From an uncultured Finegoldia sp. (GTDB lineage Bacteria; Bacillota; Clostridia; Tissierellales; Peptoniphilaceae): DNA of 29,795 nt. The notes beneath the pieces were generated by a model. The model was not told where the DNA came from and searched no databases. It was given only the letters and a program-made list of their open reading frames with translations. The stretch spans positions 1 through 29,795 of the forward strand of contig NZ_CAMXVC010000024.1 of assembly GCF_947252345.1 (NCBI RefSeq), given 5' to 3'. Of the stretch, positions 1-7,098 are shown piece by piece; position 1 is the stretch's first letter; each line of letters begins with the position of its first letter. The translations under genes were made by a program, and so were the position numbers.

Positions 1-1
1 A

Positions 2-166
2 AACTACTCTTACATCCATGTAGTTTTTTTGAGTCTTTTTTACATATCCTTCTTCATCTTTTTCAAATACAAAATGCTTATAAAACTGCTTAAAATGCAG
101 GATTTCTAAATTTACATCTTTTGTATCAACGCTATAGCTTCCACGTGCATTGTCTTGGCGAACATA
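2..166 (-). other. Open frame of coding character running off the left edge, no clear start
   Basis: A minus-strand frame is open from 166 to the window edge (55 codons). Its distal part looks coding, for example the peptide stretch KHFVFEKDEEGYVKKTQKN. The frame begins after a TGA inside the 3' end of the upstream methyltransferase gene and overlaps it in another frame. It has no ATG before position 19, and that ATG has no Shine-Dalgarno site. It may be a gene with a non-ATG start, a remnant joined to the methyltransferase by a past frameshift, or chance. I recognise no domain. Confidence 0.25.
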
Positions 167-1326
167 TCAACCAACTTGACATCCTCAACCTCAAATCCGT
201 TTTCTGTTAATGCTTTCAAGTCTCTTGCGAGTGTTGCGGGGTCGCATGAGATGTAGACGAGTTTTTTTGCGGTGGATTTTATTATTGCGTCGACGACTTT
301 CTCGTCCATTCCTTTTCGTGGTGGGTCGACGAGGATTATATCGAAGTGTTCTTTTGTGAGTTTTCCTACGACGTTTTCTGATTTTTCTTCTATGAATTTT
401 ATGTTTTGCAAATTGTTTAGTTTTTTGTTTTCGTTGGCATCTTTTACTGCATCTTTTACGACTTCGACTCCGATTGTGTTGTTGCCGTTTCCGATGTACA
501 TTGTTGTCGTTCCGATGCCGCAGTAAAGGTCCAATATTCTGTCAAATTCATCTGCGTTCATCATTTGTTTTGCTGTGTCGTAGAGTAAGCTAGTGTTGTA
601 TTTGTTTACTTGGAAGAATGATTTGGGGCTTATTATGAATGATAAATCTCCGATTTTATCTACAAATTGTTTTTTTCTGTAGACCAGTTCATAGTTTTTG
701 TTTTTCAGATAAATTTCTACGATTTTGTCGATGGATTTTAAATTTTCGAGCATTTCATCCGATATATAATCCATGGAGATTTGGATTTCGTCGTTGTAAT
801 TGGCTCTTATTTTGATTTCTGATGTTCCGTTCAAATTTTTATCGCTGAGCCATTTTATCATTTTGTCGATGGATTCTGAGGCTATTTTGCAAGTGGATAT
901 TTCTACCAAGTTGTGTGTTTTTCTGTTGTAATATCCGATTTTCCCGTTCTCCACTTTCAAATCGACTTTGTTTCTGTAGTGATATTCGCAGTTTGTGAGT
1001 ATGTCAGTGTCTTTTATATCTAATTTTGCGATTCGTTGCAATTTACTTAGTACGGAATTTTTTTTGATTTCCAATTCTTTTTTGTATGTAATGTCTTGCA
1101 AATTGCAGCCGTCACATTCGTTGAAGTGCGGACAAAGTGGCTCGTTTTTGTAGGGTGATTGTTGTATTGTTTTGGTTTTTGTGGCAAATATCAAATTCTT
1201 TTTTTCGTTTGTTTTCGTCGCTTCGACTATTTCTCCGACACTTCCTCCGTCTACGAACACTGTTTTGCCTTCGTATTTTGCGACACATCTTCCGTCATCT
1301 ATCATATCTATTAGTTCTATTTTCAT
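112..1326 (-). CDS. rlmD: 23S rRNA (uracil-5-)-methyltransferase, RlmD/TrmA family
   Basis: S-adenosylmethionine-dependent m5U methyltransferase acting on rRNA (or tRNA) in the cytoplasm; 404 aa, near the usual family length. Residues 1-60 look like a TRAM RNA-binding domain. A [4Fe-4S] ligand set is visible as C-x5-C-x2-C in CPHFNECDGC, with a later Cys in STCKIA. The SAM site is DLYCGIGTTT, then VDPPRKGMD. The catalytic Cys is C361 in YISCDPATLARDL and the general base is probably E396 in HVEA. The ATG at 1326 follows GAGGTGATTAA, and an extended -10 lies just upstream. The family is clear. RlmD, RlmCD and TrmFO-independent TrmA-like roles cannot be separated from sequence alone, so the symbol is the most likely member. 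Confidence 0.9.
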   Translation of the reverse strand: MKIELIDMIDDGRCVAKYEGKTVFVDGGSVGEIVEATKTNEKKNLIFATKTKTIQQSPYKNEPLCPHFNECDGCNLQDITYKKELEIKKNSVLSKLQRIAKLDIKDTDILTNCEYHYRNKVDLKVENGKIGYYNRKTHNLVEISTCKIASESIDKMIKWLSDKNLNGTSEIKIRANYNDEIQISMDYISDEMLENLKSIDKIVEIYLKNKNYELVYRKKQFVDKIGDLSFIISPKSFFQVNKYNTSLLYDTAKQMMNADEFDRILDLYCGIGTTTMYIGNGNNTIGVEVVKDAVKDANENKKLNNLQNIKFIEEKSENVVGKLTKEHFDIILVDPPRKGMDEKVVDAIIKSTAKKLVYISCDPATLARDLKALTENGFEVEDVKLVDMFAKTMHVEAIALIQKM

Positions 1327-1348
1327 TTAATCACCTCTTTATCTTTTT

Positions 1349-1357
1349 ATTATATCA
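1349..1357 (-). promoter_or_regulatory. Extended -10 promoter of the rlmD-like gene
   Basis: On the minus strand this reads TGATATAAT, an extended -10 (TGn plus TATAAT), 22 bases before the start codon. No good -35 is evident, which is typical of extended -10 promoters. Confidence 0.6.
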
Positions 1358-1365
1358 AATTTTCA

Positions 1366-1397
1366 AATAAAAAATGCCTGGGCTGTTTTTGCCCAAG
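1366..1397 (-). terminator. Rho-independent terminator after the marR gene
   Basis: Minus strand: CTTGGGC, a 7-base loop, GCCCAGG (one G.U pair), then CATTTTTTATTT. It lies 54 bases beyond the marR stop codon and directly before the rlmD promoter, so it separates the two genes. Confidence 0.75.
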
Positions 1398-1451
1398 CTA
1401 TTGGTTTGCAATTTTTGAAATTTTTATCGTTTTTGATTATTTTTCACTTTT

Positions 1452-1928
1452 CTAACTGTCTTTGTACTCTTTTTCTTCCATATCTTTGAATTTTTCTTCG
1501 CAGATATTTCTTATTCGTGGAAGATTTTTAACTATTTTTTCCAATATTCTAACCATACTTTCAGAATCTTCTTTGCCGAGAATCTCGAACATTTCGTTTA
1601 GGACACAAACCACTCTTTCTTCGCTTTCTGCAGCTTCTTCTTTTCCTTTTTCTGTCAAGCTTACCAATGTTTTTCTGCCGTCTAGTTTGTCATCTTCTCT
1701 TATGACTAGTCCTCTTTCTTCGAGTTTTTTGATTATCGCCGCTACTCTAGCGCTGGAAATCCCCATTGCATATTCTATTTCTTTCGGATAAGTCGAGCCG
1801 CCTTCTGATTTTATGAAATTGAGTGCCAATTTTTCTCCTCGAACTGCGTCGTTGATTTTCTTGTGGGAATGTTTTACACCGATATTGTGTAAAAGTCTTA
1901 TGAATTTTTTTGCCAGTATTCCGTCCAT
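1452..1928 (-). CDS. MarR-family transcriptional regulator
   Basis: Winged helix-turn-helix DNA-binding protein of 158 aa, the usual MarR size. Residues about 35-100 hold the winged helix: the recognition region is YPKEIEYAMGISSARVAAIIKKLEERG and the wing is REDDKLDGRKTLVSLTEKG, which contains the conserved D-x-R wing pattern. Flanking helices probably form the dimer interface. It stands alone between its own promoter and terminator. An inverted repeat over its -35 suggests autoregulation. The ligand is unknown. The ATG at 1928 follows AAGGAGA. Confidence 0.88.
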   Translation of the reverse strand: MDGILAKKFIRLLHNIGVKHSHKKINDAVRGEKLALNFIKSEGGSTYPKEIEYAMGISSARVAAIIKKLEERGLVIREDDKLDGRKTLVSLTEKGKEEAAESEERVVCVLNEMFEILGKEDSESMVRILEKIVKNLPRIRNICEEKFKDMEEKEYKDS

Positions 1929-1965
1929 AAAATTCTCCTTGTATCTAAAATTGGTTTTGTCTCCT

Positions 1966-1995
1966 ATTGTAGTACTATTTGAAGTATAAATTCAA
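1966..1995 (-). promoter_or_regulatory. marR promoter with overlapping inverted repeat (candidate operator)
   Basis: Minus strand: -35 TTGAAT (1995-1990), an 18-base spacer and -10 TACAAT (1971-1966). On the plus strand TTGAA, 7 bases, TTCAA (1979-1995) forms an inverted repeat covering the -35, and TAGTACTA (1970-1977) is an 8-base palindrome at the -10. Binding of the MarR protein here is inferred from position and symmetry. Confidence 0.5.
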
Positions 1996-2035
1996 CGGCA
2001 TTAAGCTGTCAATATTTTTGTAGATTTTTAGTGAA

Positions 2036-2058
2036 AAGCCACGAGCAAATCGTGACTT
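2036..2058 (-). terminator. Terminator after thiC
   Basis: Minus strand: AAGTCACGA, loop TTTGC, TCGTGGCTT (9 pairs, one G.U) followed by TTCAC. The hairpin is strong but the U tract is short. It sits immediately after the thiC stop codon. Confidence 0.6.
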
Positions 2059-2066
2059 ATTCGCTT

Positions 2067-3368
2067 TTATATTAAATTAACATCTTCTCCGTTCAACACT
2101 TTTTTCACCGTTCTCATCGAACACATTTTGCCGCACATTGTGCAGGAATCTTCTTCTATCGGTTGCGATTCTTTTCTGTATTTTTTTGGCTTTTCGCTGT
2201 CTATCGCTAGTTCGAACATTTTGTTCCAATCCAAGTTGAATCGAGCTCTACTCATTTCATCGTCTCTGTCTTTTGCTCCTGGAATTTTCTTTGCGATATC
2301 TCCTGCGTGTGCCGCGATTTTCGTGGCGACGATTCCTTCTTTCATATCTTCTAAGTTTGGAAGTCTCAAATGTTCTGCAGGTGTCACATAACACAAGAAA
2401 TCTGCTCCCGTACTTGCTGCGATGGCTCCTCCTATTGCCGCCGTTATGTGGTCATATCCCGGTGCAATGTCTGTTACCAATGGTCCTAGCACATAAAATG
2501 GTGCGTTGTTACAAATTGTTTTTTCCATTTTCATATTTGCTTCTATTTGGTCGATTGGAACGTGGCCGGGTCCTTCAATCATGACCTGAACGTTTTTCTT
2601 GTAGGCTCTTTTTGCCATTCTGGACAAGTTGATTAGCTCTTGAATTTGCAAGTCGTCTGAGGCATCGTTTATGCAGCCCGGTCTTAGCGCATCTCCCAAG
2701 CTGAGTGTAACATCGTATTTTTCGCAGATTTCAAGTACGTCATCGAATCTCGTTATGAGTGGATTTTCTTTGTTATTTGCGAGCATCCATGCAAACAACA
2801 ACGAGCCTCCACGAGATACGATTTTCGTAATCCTGTCTGTTGTTATCAAATGTTGTGCGATGTCTTTTGTTAGTCCAACGTGAATCGTGATGAAATCCAC
2901 TCCGTCTTTTGCGTGTTGTTCTACAACTTCCAAAAATTCATCTTCTGTGATGTCTTTTAATTCTTTGTCCAACATTCCAACGCAATCATACATCGGAACG
3001 CTTCCTATCATTGCAGGGGAATAGTCTATCAGTTTTTCTCTGAATTTTCTGGTTTTGCCGTAATTCGACAAGTCCATTATCGCCTCTGCGTCCATTTCGA
3101 TTGCAACTTTAACTTTTTGCATTTCTTGTTCGATGTCGTTGCAGTCTTTTGAAATTCCGAGATTAACATTGATTTTTGTCTTCAATCCTTCTCCCACTGC
3201 GTGAAAATCAAGCGACTTGTGATTTTTGTTCGCAGGAATTACTACGTATCCTTTCTCGATTTTTTCTCTCAAAATTTCCACGTCTATGTTTTCTTTTTCC
3301 GCTACTCTTTTCATCGCTTTTGTGATTATTTTTTTCTTCGCAGCGTCCAATTGCGTTGTATATTCCAT
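2067..3368 (-). CDS. thiC: Phosphomethylpyrimidine synthase (HMP-P synthase)
   Basis: Converts 5-aminoimidazole ribotide to 4-amino-5-hydroxymethyl-2-methylpyrimidine phosphate in thiamine synthesis, a radical-SAM reaction needing a C-terminal [4Fe-4S] cluster. At 433 aa it is the short form found in many anaerobes. Family-typical stretches are SVPMYDCVG, DFITIHVG, SRGGSLLFAWM, LGDALRPGC, VMIEGPGHVP and LGPLVTDIAPGYDHI. The cluster motif near the C terminus is CTMCGKMC, that is C-x2-C-x3-C. The ATG at 3368 follows AGGAGG. A TPP riboswitch sits in the leader, which independently supports the assignment. No other thiamine genes are in the window. Confidence 0.96.
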   Translation of the reverse strand: MEYTTQLDAAKKKIITKAMKRVAEKENIDVEILREKIEKGYVVIPANKNHKSLDFHAVGEGLKTKINVNLGISKDCNDIEQEMQKVKVAIEMDAEAIMDLSNYGKTRKFREKLIDYSPAMIGSVPMYDCVGMLDKELKDITEDEFLEVVEQHAKDGVDFITIHVGLTKDIAQHLITTDRITKIVSRGGSLLFAWMLANNKENPLITRFDDVLEICEKYDVTLSLGDALRPGCINDASDDLQIQELINLSRMAKRAYKKNVQVMIEGPGHVPIDQIEANMKMEKTICNNAPFYVLGPLVTDIAPGYDHITAAIGGAIAASTGADFLCYVTPAEHLRLPNLEDMKEGIVATKIAAHAGDIAKKIPGAKDRDDEMSRARFNLDWNKMFELAIDSEKPKKYRKESQPIEEDSCTMCGKMCSMRTVKKVLNGEDVNLI

Positions 3369-3404
3369 AAATTCCTCCTAGTTTTTTGTTGGAGAATGGG
3401 ACAA

Positions 3405-3439
3405 CATAAAAATAGCGGACACAAAATCCATGTATCCGC
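3405..3439 (-). terminator. Riboswitch expression-platform hairpin in the thiC leader
   Basis: Minus strand: GCGGATAC, a 9-base loop, GTGTCCGC (8 pairs with one wobble), then TATTTTTATG. It lies between the TPP aptamer and the thiC Shine-Dalgarno site, as expected of a terminator that forms when TPP is bound. The U tract is imperfect. Confidence 0.65.
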
Positions 3440-3454
3440 AAAAAAACAAATCCA

Positions 3455-3540
3455 AGTTCTTCCCTTCGCATGCATTATCATGAGCAGGTTTAAGGGTTTC
3501 TCAAAAAGATCTCAGCGTAAAGCACCCCCAGACTCCGAGT
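3455..3540 (-). promoter_or_regulatory. TPP riboswitch (THI element) controlling thiC
   Basis: Minus strand carries the conserved THI-box blocks in order: GGGGGTGC (about 3529-3522), CTGAGA (3515-3510), ACCCTTAAACCTG (3497-3485), GATAATGC (3479-3472) and GCGAAGGGAAG (3469-3459). A TATAAT -10 lies just upstream at 3548-3543. A terminator-like hairpin follows. TPP binding is established for this RNA class and is expected to lower thiC expression. Confidence 0.93.
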
Positions 3541-3542
3541 AT

Positions 3543-3548
3543 ATTATA
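3543..3548 (-). promoter_or_regulatory. -10 element for the thiC riboswitch transcript
   Basis: TATAAT on the minus strand, ending a few bases before the THI box. The -35 would fall around 3566-3571, inside the end of the moaC-MOSC gene, and is weak (AGAATT). Confidence 0.55.
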
Positions 3549-3558
3549 GCACAAATTT

Positions 3559-4473
3559 CTAATTTAATTCTATGAGTTTGATTTTGTCGTTTTTCTTGAT
3601 TATTCCGCCCTTCAAAACCTTGCAGAAAATCCCTTCCGTTGGCATAATGCAATTGCCAACTTTTTGTTTGATTGCACAACCTTTGTGGCATTCTTTTCCG
3701 ATTTGCGTCACTTCTAACACGCATTCTCCAATCGTCAACACTTGACCAACTGGCAGCGTAAATAATTCAATGTTTCTCGTCGTAATATTTTCTGCAAAGT
3801 CTCCGTCTTTTAAATCAAGTCCCATTTGTCGCATTTTCTCGATGGATTCTTCCGCCAACAGAGACACTTGTCTGTGCCAATTTCCAGCGTGTGCATCTCC
3901 GACCAAACCGTGGTCGACTTTTAATTCTGCAAATTCTACCGGCGTCTTCACAGTTCCCTTTTTCTCGCTGATATTCACATCAATTACAACAGCCTCGTCA
4001 CAGTCAACAGACCTGTCGTAAATTCCACTTTTGCCACCTTCTTTGTGAAGCAATTCCACATTTGTAATTCTCATCGACCTGTCGATTGCTTTGCACATAT
4101 CGTAAATCGTAAGTGCAGCGACGCTTGCAGCAGTCAAGCTTTCCATTTCGATTCCCGTTTTTGATTCTGTGTTTGATTGAACGAAAATATCTATGAAATC
4201 ATCTGCCAATTCAAACTTCACATCTACTGCTGTGATGAAAATATTGTGGCACATTGGGATTATATCGCTGGTTTTCTTCGCAGCCATAATTGCCGCAGTC
4301 TGTGCAACGCTCAAAACATCCCCCTTTTTGATGGATTTTTGTGTGATTTGTTGCATAGTTTCTTTTTTCATATAAATTCTGCTGTGAGCCACAGCAACTC
4401 TTTTAGTGGTTTTCTTGTCCGAGACATCCACCATTCTTGGAAGCCCGTCTTCGTTAAAATGAGTTAATTTCAT
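3559..4473 (-). CDS. moaC: MoaC-MOSC fusion: cyclic pyranopterin monophosphate synthase plus MOSC domain
   Basis: Residues 1-155 are MoaC, which completes conversion of the MoaA product to cyclic pyranopterin monophosphate in molybdenum cofactor synthesis. Visible motifs are KKGDVLSVAQTAAIMAAKKT, IPMCHN, GIEMESLTAASVAALTIYDM and KEGGKSG. Residues 160-304 are a MOSC domain: GLVGDAHAGNWHRQVSLL, DGDFAENITTRNIELF, and a Cys pair in GKECHKGC. MOSC domains are linked to sulfur or metal handling of the cofactor. The fusion puts pterin synthesis and a cofactor-handling domain in one chain, about twice the length of MoaC alone. It lies 1 base after moaA and is surely co-transcribed. No MoaD/E, MoeA or molybdate transporter gene is in the window. 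Confidence 0.93.
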   Translation of the reverse strand: MKLTHFNEDGLPRMVDVSDKKTTKRVAVAHSRIYMKKETMQQITQKSIKKGDVLSVAQTAAIMAAKKTSDIIPMCHNIFITAVDVKFELADDFIDIFVQSNTESKTGIEMESLTAASVAALTIYDMCKAIDRSMRITNVELLHKEGGKSGIYDRSVDCDEAVVIDVNISEKKGTVKTPVEFAELKVDHGLVGDAHAGNWHRQVSLLAEESIEKMRQMGLDLKDGDFAENITTRNIELFTLPVGQVLTIGECVLEVTQIGKECHKGCAIKQKVGNCIMPTEGIFCKVLKGGIIKKNDKIKLIELN

Positions 4474-4474
4474 T

Positions 4475-5419
4475 TTATCCTCCTATCGTATTCATATCCC
4501 TCTTGTTGAATTTTCCCTCTTGTAGATGGTGCATTTCTGGTTTGTTGAAAATTTCTCGTGTTATGATTTGCTTTATATCTTCGCCATTTCGAAGAGCATC
4601 TTTCAAATTATATGACTTGTTGGAATGCAAACACATCAATAAATTTCCCACGCAATCCAATCTGACCCTGTTACACTGCGAACAGAATTTGTGAGAAATC
4701 GGATTGATAAATCCAACGACAGCTCCGTTTGGATTTTCGTAGTACTCGGCGACTGTCGATTTTTTTTGATTGTCGATTTTTTTGAGATTGCCGATTTTTT
4801 TGATTATCTCCTCGTTTGACACATAATCATCGTCACGGCCAATAGCTTCTCCGATAGGCATAAGCTCTATGAATCTAACAACGACACCATCTTCTGCGAA
4901 TTTTACAAAATCTTCAAGCTCATTAAAATTAAAATTTCTCATCACGACTGTGTTTATTTTTATTGGAGTTATTTTCATCTTCTTCAACAAGTCGATGGAC
5001 TTTAATACCTTGTTCAAATCACCACCACGAGTTATGTCGTAGAATTTTTCGCTGTTCAACGTGTCCAGTGAAATGTTGAATCTGTTAACTCCGTTTTTTA
5101 CCAAATCATCCGCCATATCGTATAGCTTGATAGCATTCGTCGTCATACAAATATCATCTATTCCAAGATTTTTGATGCCCGAAACCAATTGTACTATTCC
5201 TTTTCTGACGAGAGGCTCACCCCCCGTAAGTCTTATTTTTTTTATTCCTAAATTCTTGAAAACCTCGACTATTTTCAATATTTCTTCGATAGACAATAAC
5301 TCATTGTGCGCCAAATGCTTCACGCCTTCTTCGGGCATACAGTATTTGCATCTCAAATTGCACTTATCTGTCACAGAAATCCTCAAATAATCTATTTTTC
5401 TTCCAAGAGAATCTTTCAT
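4475..5419 (-). CDS. moaA: GTP 3',8-cyclase
   Basis: Radical-SAM enzyme that starts molybdenum cofactor synthesis from GTP; 314 aa, normal length. The N-terminal SAM cluster motif is CNLRCKYC (C-x3-C-x2-C), followed by RLTGGEPLVR. The C-terminal substrate cluster is in FCSQCNRVRLDCVGNLLMC. The chain ends in IGG, the C-terminal Gly-Gly tail needed by MoaA. It is the first gene of a two-gene operon with the MoaC-MOSC fusion. The ATG at 5419 follows AAAGGTGATTAA. Confidence 0.96.
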   Translation of the reverse strand: MKDSLGRKIDYLRISVTDKCNLRCKYCMPEEGVKHLAHNELLSIEEILKIVEVFKNLGIKKIRLTGGEPLVRKGIVQLVSGIKNLGIDDICMTTNAIKLYDMADDLVKNGVNRFNISLDTLNSEKFYDITRGGDLNKVLKSIDLLKKMKITPIKINTVVMRNFNFNELEDFVKFAEDGVVVRFIELMPIGEAIGRDDDYVSNEEIIKKIGNLKKIDNQKKSTVAEYYENPNGAVVGFINPISHKFCSQCNRVRLDCVGNLLMCLHSNKSYNLKDALRNGEDIKQIITREIFNKPEMHHLQEGKFNKRDMNTIGG

Positions 5420-5435
5420 TTAATCACCTTTGTAT

Positions 5436-5444
5436 ATTATATCA
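5436..5444 (-). promoter_or_regulatory. Extended -10 promoter of moaA
   Basis: Minus strand TGATATAAT, 17 bases before the start codon, so the leader is very short. There is no room for a separate Moco riboswitch. Confidence 0.6.
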
Positions 5445-5460
5445 TATAGCGAAAGCCAAA

Positions 5461-5492
5461 AAATCAAAAAATCCCCAATTTTAAATCGGGGA
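5461..5492 (-). terminator. Terminator after the GIY-YIG/TPR gene
   Basis: Minus strand: TCCCCGATT, loop TAA, AATTGGGGA (one G.U) followed by TTTTTTGATTTTT. A good rho-independent terminator between this gene and the moaA promoter. Confidence 0.85.
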
Positions 5493-5501
5493 AATTTTTG
5501 A

Positions 5502-6677
5502 TTATTCTTTTAACAAAAGCTCCTTCGCTTTTTCCAATCTTTCTTTCATAGAATTGATGTGACTTTCAGAAACATTGTCTTGTTTTGACAATCTCTCGAT
5601 TCCTTCTTGTAAAATATCAATCTCGTTGTCGTAATCCTTCATACTTCTGTACACACTTGCGTATGAGCTGAACAAGCCAGGAGTGCACAAGCCGTTTTCC
5701 CTCGCTTCATCGTACGCTTTGATTGCAGATTGAAGATTAGAATCTTTTCTGTGTTTCTCTCCTTCGTTCCAATATCTAAGACCTTCCTTCGCTCCTTTTG
5801 CAGGGTCGTTCAAATTCTTGATATCAAAAACTTTCACTCTGTTGTTGTGTGGATGGATTACAACCTCTTTTACGGATTTGATTTTGTTGAAAATCTCATC
5901 CAAATTATCCTTGTTCTTTTCTTTTAATTTTTTTAGGACATCCATCATATGATATACTGGAATTTTCTTGGACAATTTTTCTTGTGCCTTGTCCTCGTAC
6001 TCTTTGAGTTTTGCGATTGAATCGTCGCCAATGTAAATCCAAGCCGATACGTCATTTGCAAATTGGTCGTCGACTATTTTCGCATTTTCATATTCCAAAA
6101 GTGATTTTGTTTGGTTCACATATTTGTCCAAATCATTTTTGTAGATGTCTTGTACTATTTCATCGTCGACGCCTTTTTCGACGATAAACACAGATTTCAA
6201 ATTGTCCAAATCGACCTTGTCAAAATCATCGTAGTCCATATTCAAATAGTGTTGCTCGTATTCTGCGACATACAACACTGGAGCTTGCTCAAATCTGTAA
6301 TTAGGAGTTGTATCCGATTTCAATAAACCCGATTTTCTAGTAATCATATTCGGAGTTACACGATTGATAATCACATTGTCTGTTTCCTTCAAAACCCTCT
6401 TGAGTTCATCTTGTTGCAAATCACGAGCTTCATCTTCTGTCAAATTTTCCTTGATTATTTTCGATTCAACATCCAACTTTTCTTTGATTCTGTCGCCGTG
6501 ATAACTTTCAAATCCGAAAGATTTATCATCATCGCCGTATCCGTATCCAATGTAGAAGACTTCTCCTGTTTCTTTTACTATCCACTCAAAAACATACCAG
6601 TCGTTGCTGTTAATCGGTTTATCGTTTTGTTTTTCTTCTGAATTGAAAAGATTTTTTAATTTATCAAATATACCCAT
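5502..6677 (-). CDS. GIY-YIG-like N-terminal domain with C-terminal TPR-like repeats, function unknown
   Basis: About 391 aa. The N-terminal stretch WYVFEWIVKETGEVFYIGYG fits the GIY-YIG core, followed by an Arg in YHGDRIKEKL and by LTEDEARDLQQDELKRVL and NVIINRVT, which fit the usual A-x3-E and LxN blocks. At the normal catalytic Glu I read a Gln (ARDLQ), so nuclease activity is doubtful. The middle is charged and unrecognised. The C terminus (residues about 305-391) looks like two TPR units. The longest frame starts at a TTG at 6689, but GGAGGAAGTT lies inside that extension, so ATG 6677 is the start. It is probably co-transcribed with the membrane protein upstream (15-base gap). The domain reading is by eye. 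Confidence 0.7.
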   Translation of the reverse strand: MGIFDKLKNLFNSEEKQNDKPINSNDWYVFEWIVKETGEVFYIGYGYGDDDKSFGFESYHGDRIKEKLDVESKIIKENLTEDEARDLQQDELKRVLKETDNVIINRVTPNMITRKSGLLKSDTTPNYRFEQAPVLYVAEYEQHYLNMDYDDFDKVDLDNLKSVFIVEKGVDDEIVQDIYKNDLDKYVNQTKSLLEYENAKIVDDQFANDVSAWIYIGDDSIAKLKEYEDKAQEKLSKKIPVYHMMDVLKKLKEKNKDNLDEIFNKIKSVKEVVIHPHNNRVKVFDIKNLNDPAKGAKEGLRYWNEGEKHRKDSNLQSAIKAYDEARENGLCTPGLFSSYASVYRSMKDYDNEIDILQEGIERLSKQDNVSESHINSMKERLEKAKELLLKE

Positions 6678-6692
6678 AACTTCCTCCAAATT

Positions 6693-6974
6693 TTAAATAA
6701 AATAAAACACCACGAAAAATATCGCAATTATGATTAAAATGACAAGCAAAATATCAAAATCTCGTGATTTTATCACGCTGATTGTTTCCATTAGAAAAAT
6801 AAATAGAACTATCGTCATAGAAATATATATGAAAATATTCGACAACGGAGAAATCAAACTGCTCACAAGTCTAGGATAGTTCTCGTACATTTTCATCTCA
6901 ATCAAAAACAAAACAACACCCAAAATCATCGATATAAATTCGTATTTGTATAATTTGTTTCTCAATTTATTCAT
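6693..6974 (-). CDS. Small membrane protein, unknown
   Basis: 93 aa. After a basic N terminus (NKLRNKLYKYEF) there are about three hydrophobic segments: ISMILGVVLFLIE, ISPLSNIFIYISMTIVLFIFL and DILLVILIIIAIFFVVFYFI. No family is recognised. The open frame begins 12 bases earlier at an ATG, but GGAGGCAACT lies between the two ATGs, so 6974 is the start. First gene of a probable operon with the GIY-YIG/TPR gene, with its own extended -10 promoter. Confidence 0.72.
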   Translation of the reverse strand: MNKLRNKLYKYEFISMILGVVLFLIEMKMYENYPRLVSSLISPLSNIFIYISMTIVLFIFLMETISVIKSRDFDILLVILIIIAIFFVVFYFI

Positions 6975-7022
6975 AGTTGCCTCCATAATGTTTTTTACAT
7001 TACTTTGAATATACTTTTCTTT

Positions 7023-7031
7023 ATTATATCA
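7023..7031 (-). promoter_or_regulatory. Extended -10 promoter for the membrane protein/GIY-YIG operon
   Basis: Minus strand TGATATAAT, 48 bases before the ATG, the same extended -10 as at rlmD, moaA and the AIM24 gene. Confidence 0.55.
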
Positions 7032-7045
7032 TATCTGGTTGTTCA

Positions 7046-7083
7046 CAATAAAAAGATGCGAAAATTTTTGCAAACTTTCGCAT
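7046..7083 (-). terminator. Terminator after the AIM24-family gene
   Basis: Minus strand: ATGCGAAA, a 12-base loop, TTTCGCAT, then CTTTTTATTG. It lies 15 bases beyond the stop codon. Confidence 0.75.
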
Positions 7084-7098
7084 TTATTTTTGAGCATT

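Noticed and set aside
1..31. A terminator-like hairpin AACTAC / GTAGTT followed by T residues.
   Set aside because: Short and AT-rich with a 12-base loop, and it lies in a stretch that reads as coding on the other strand.
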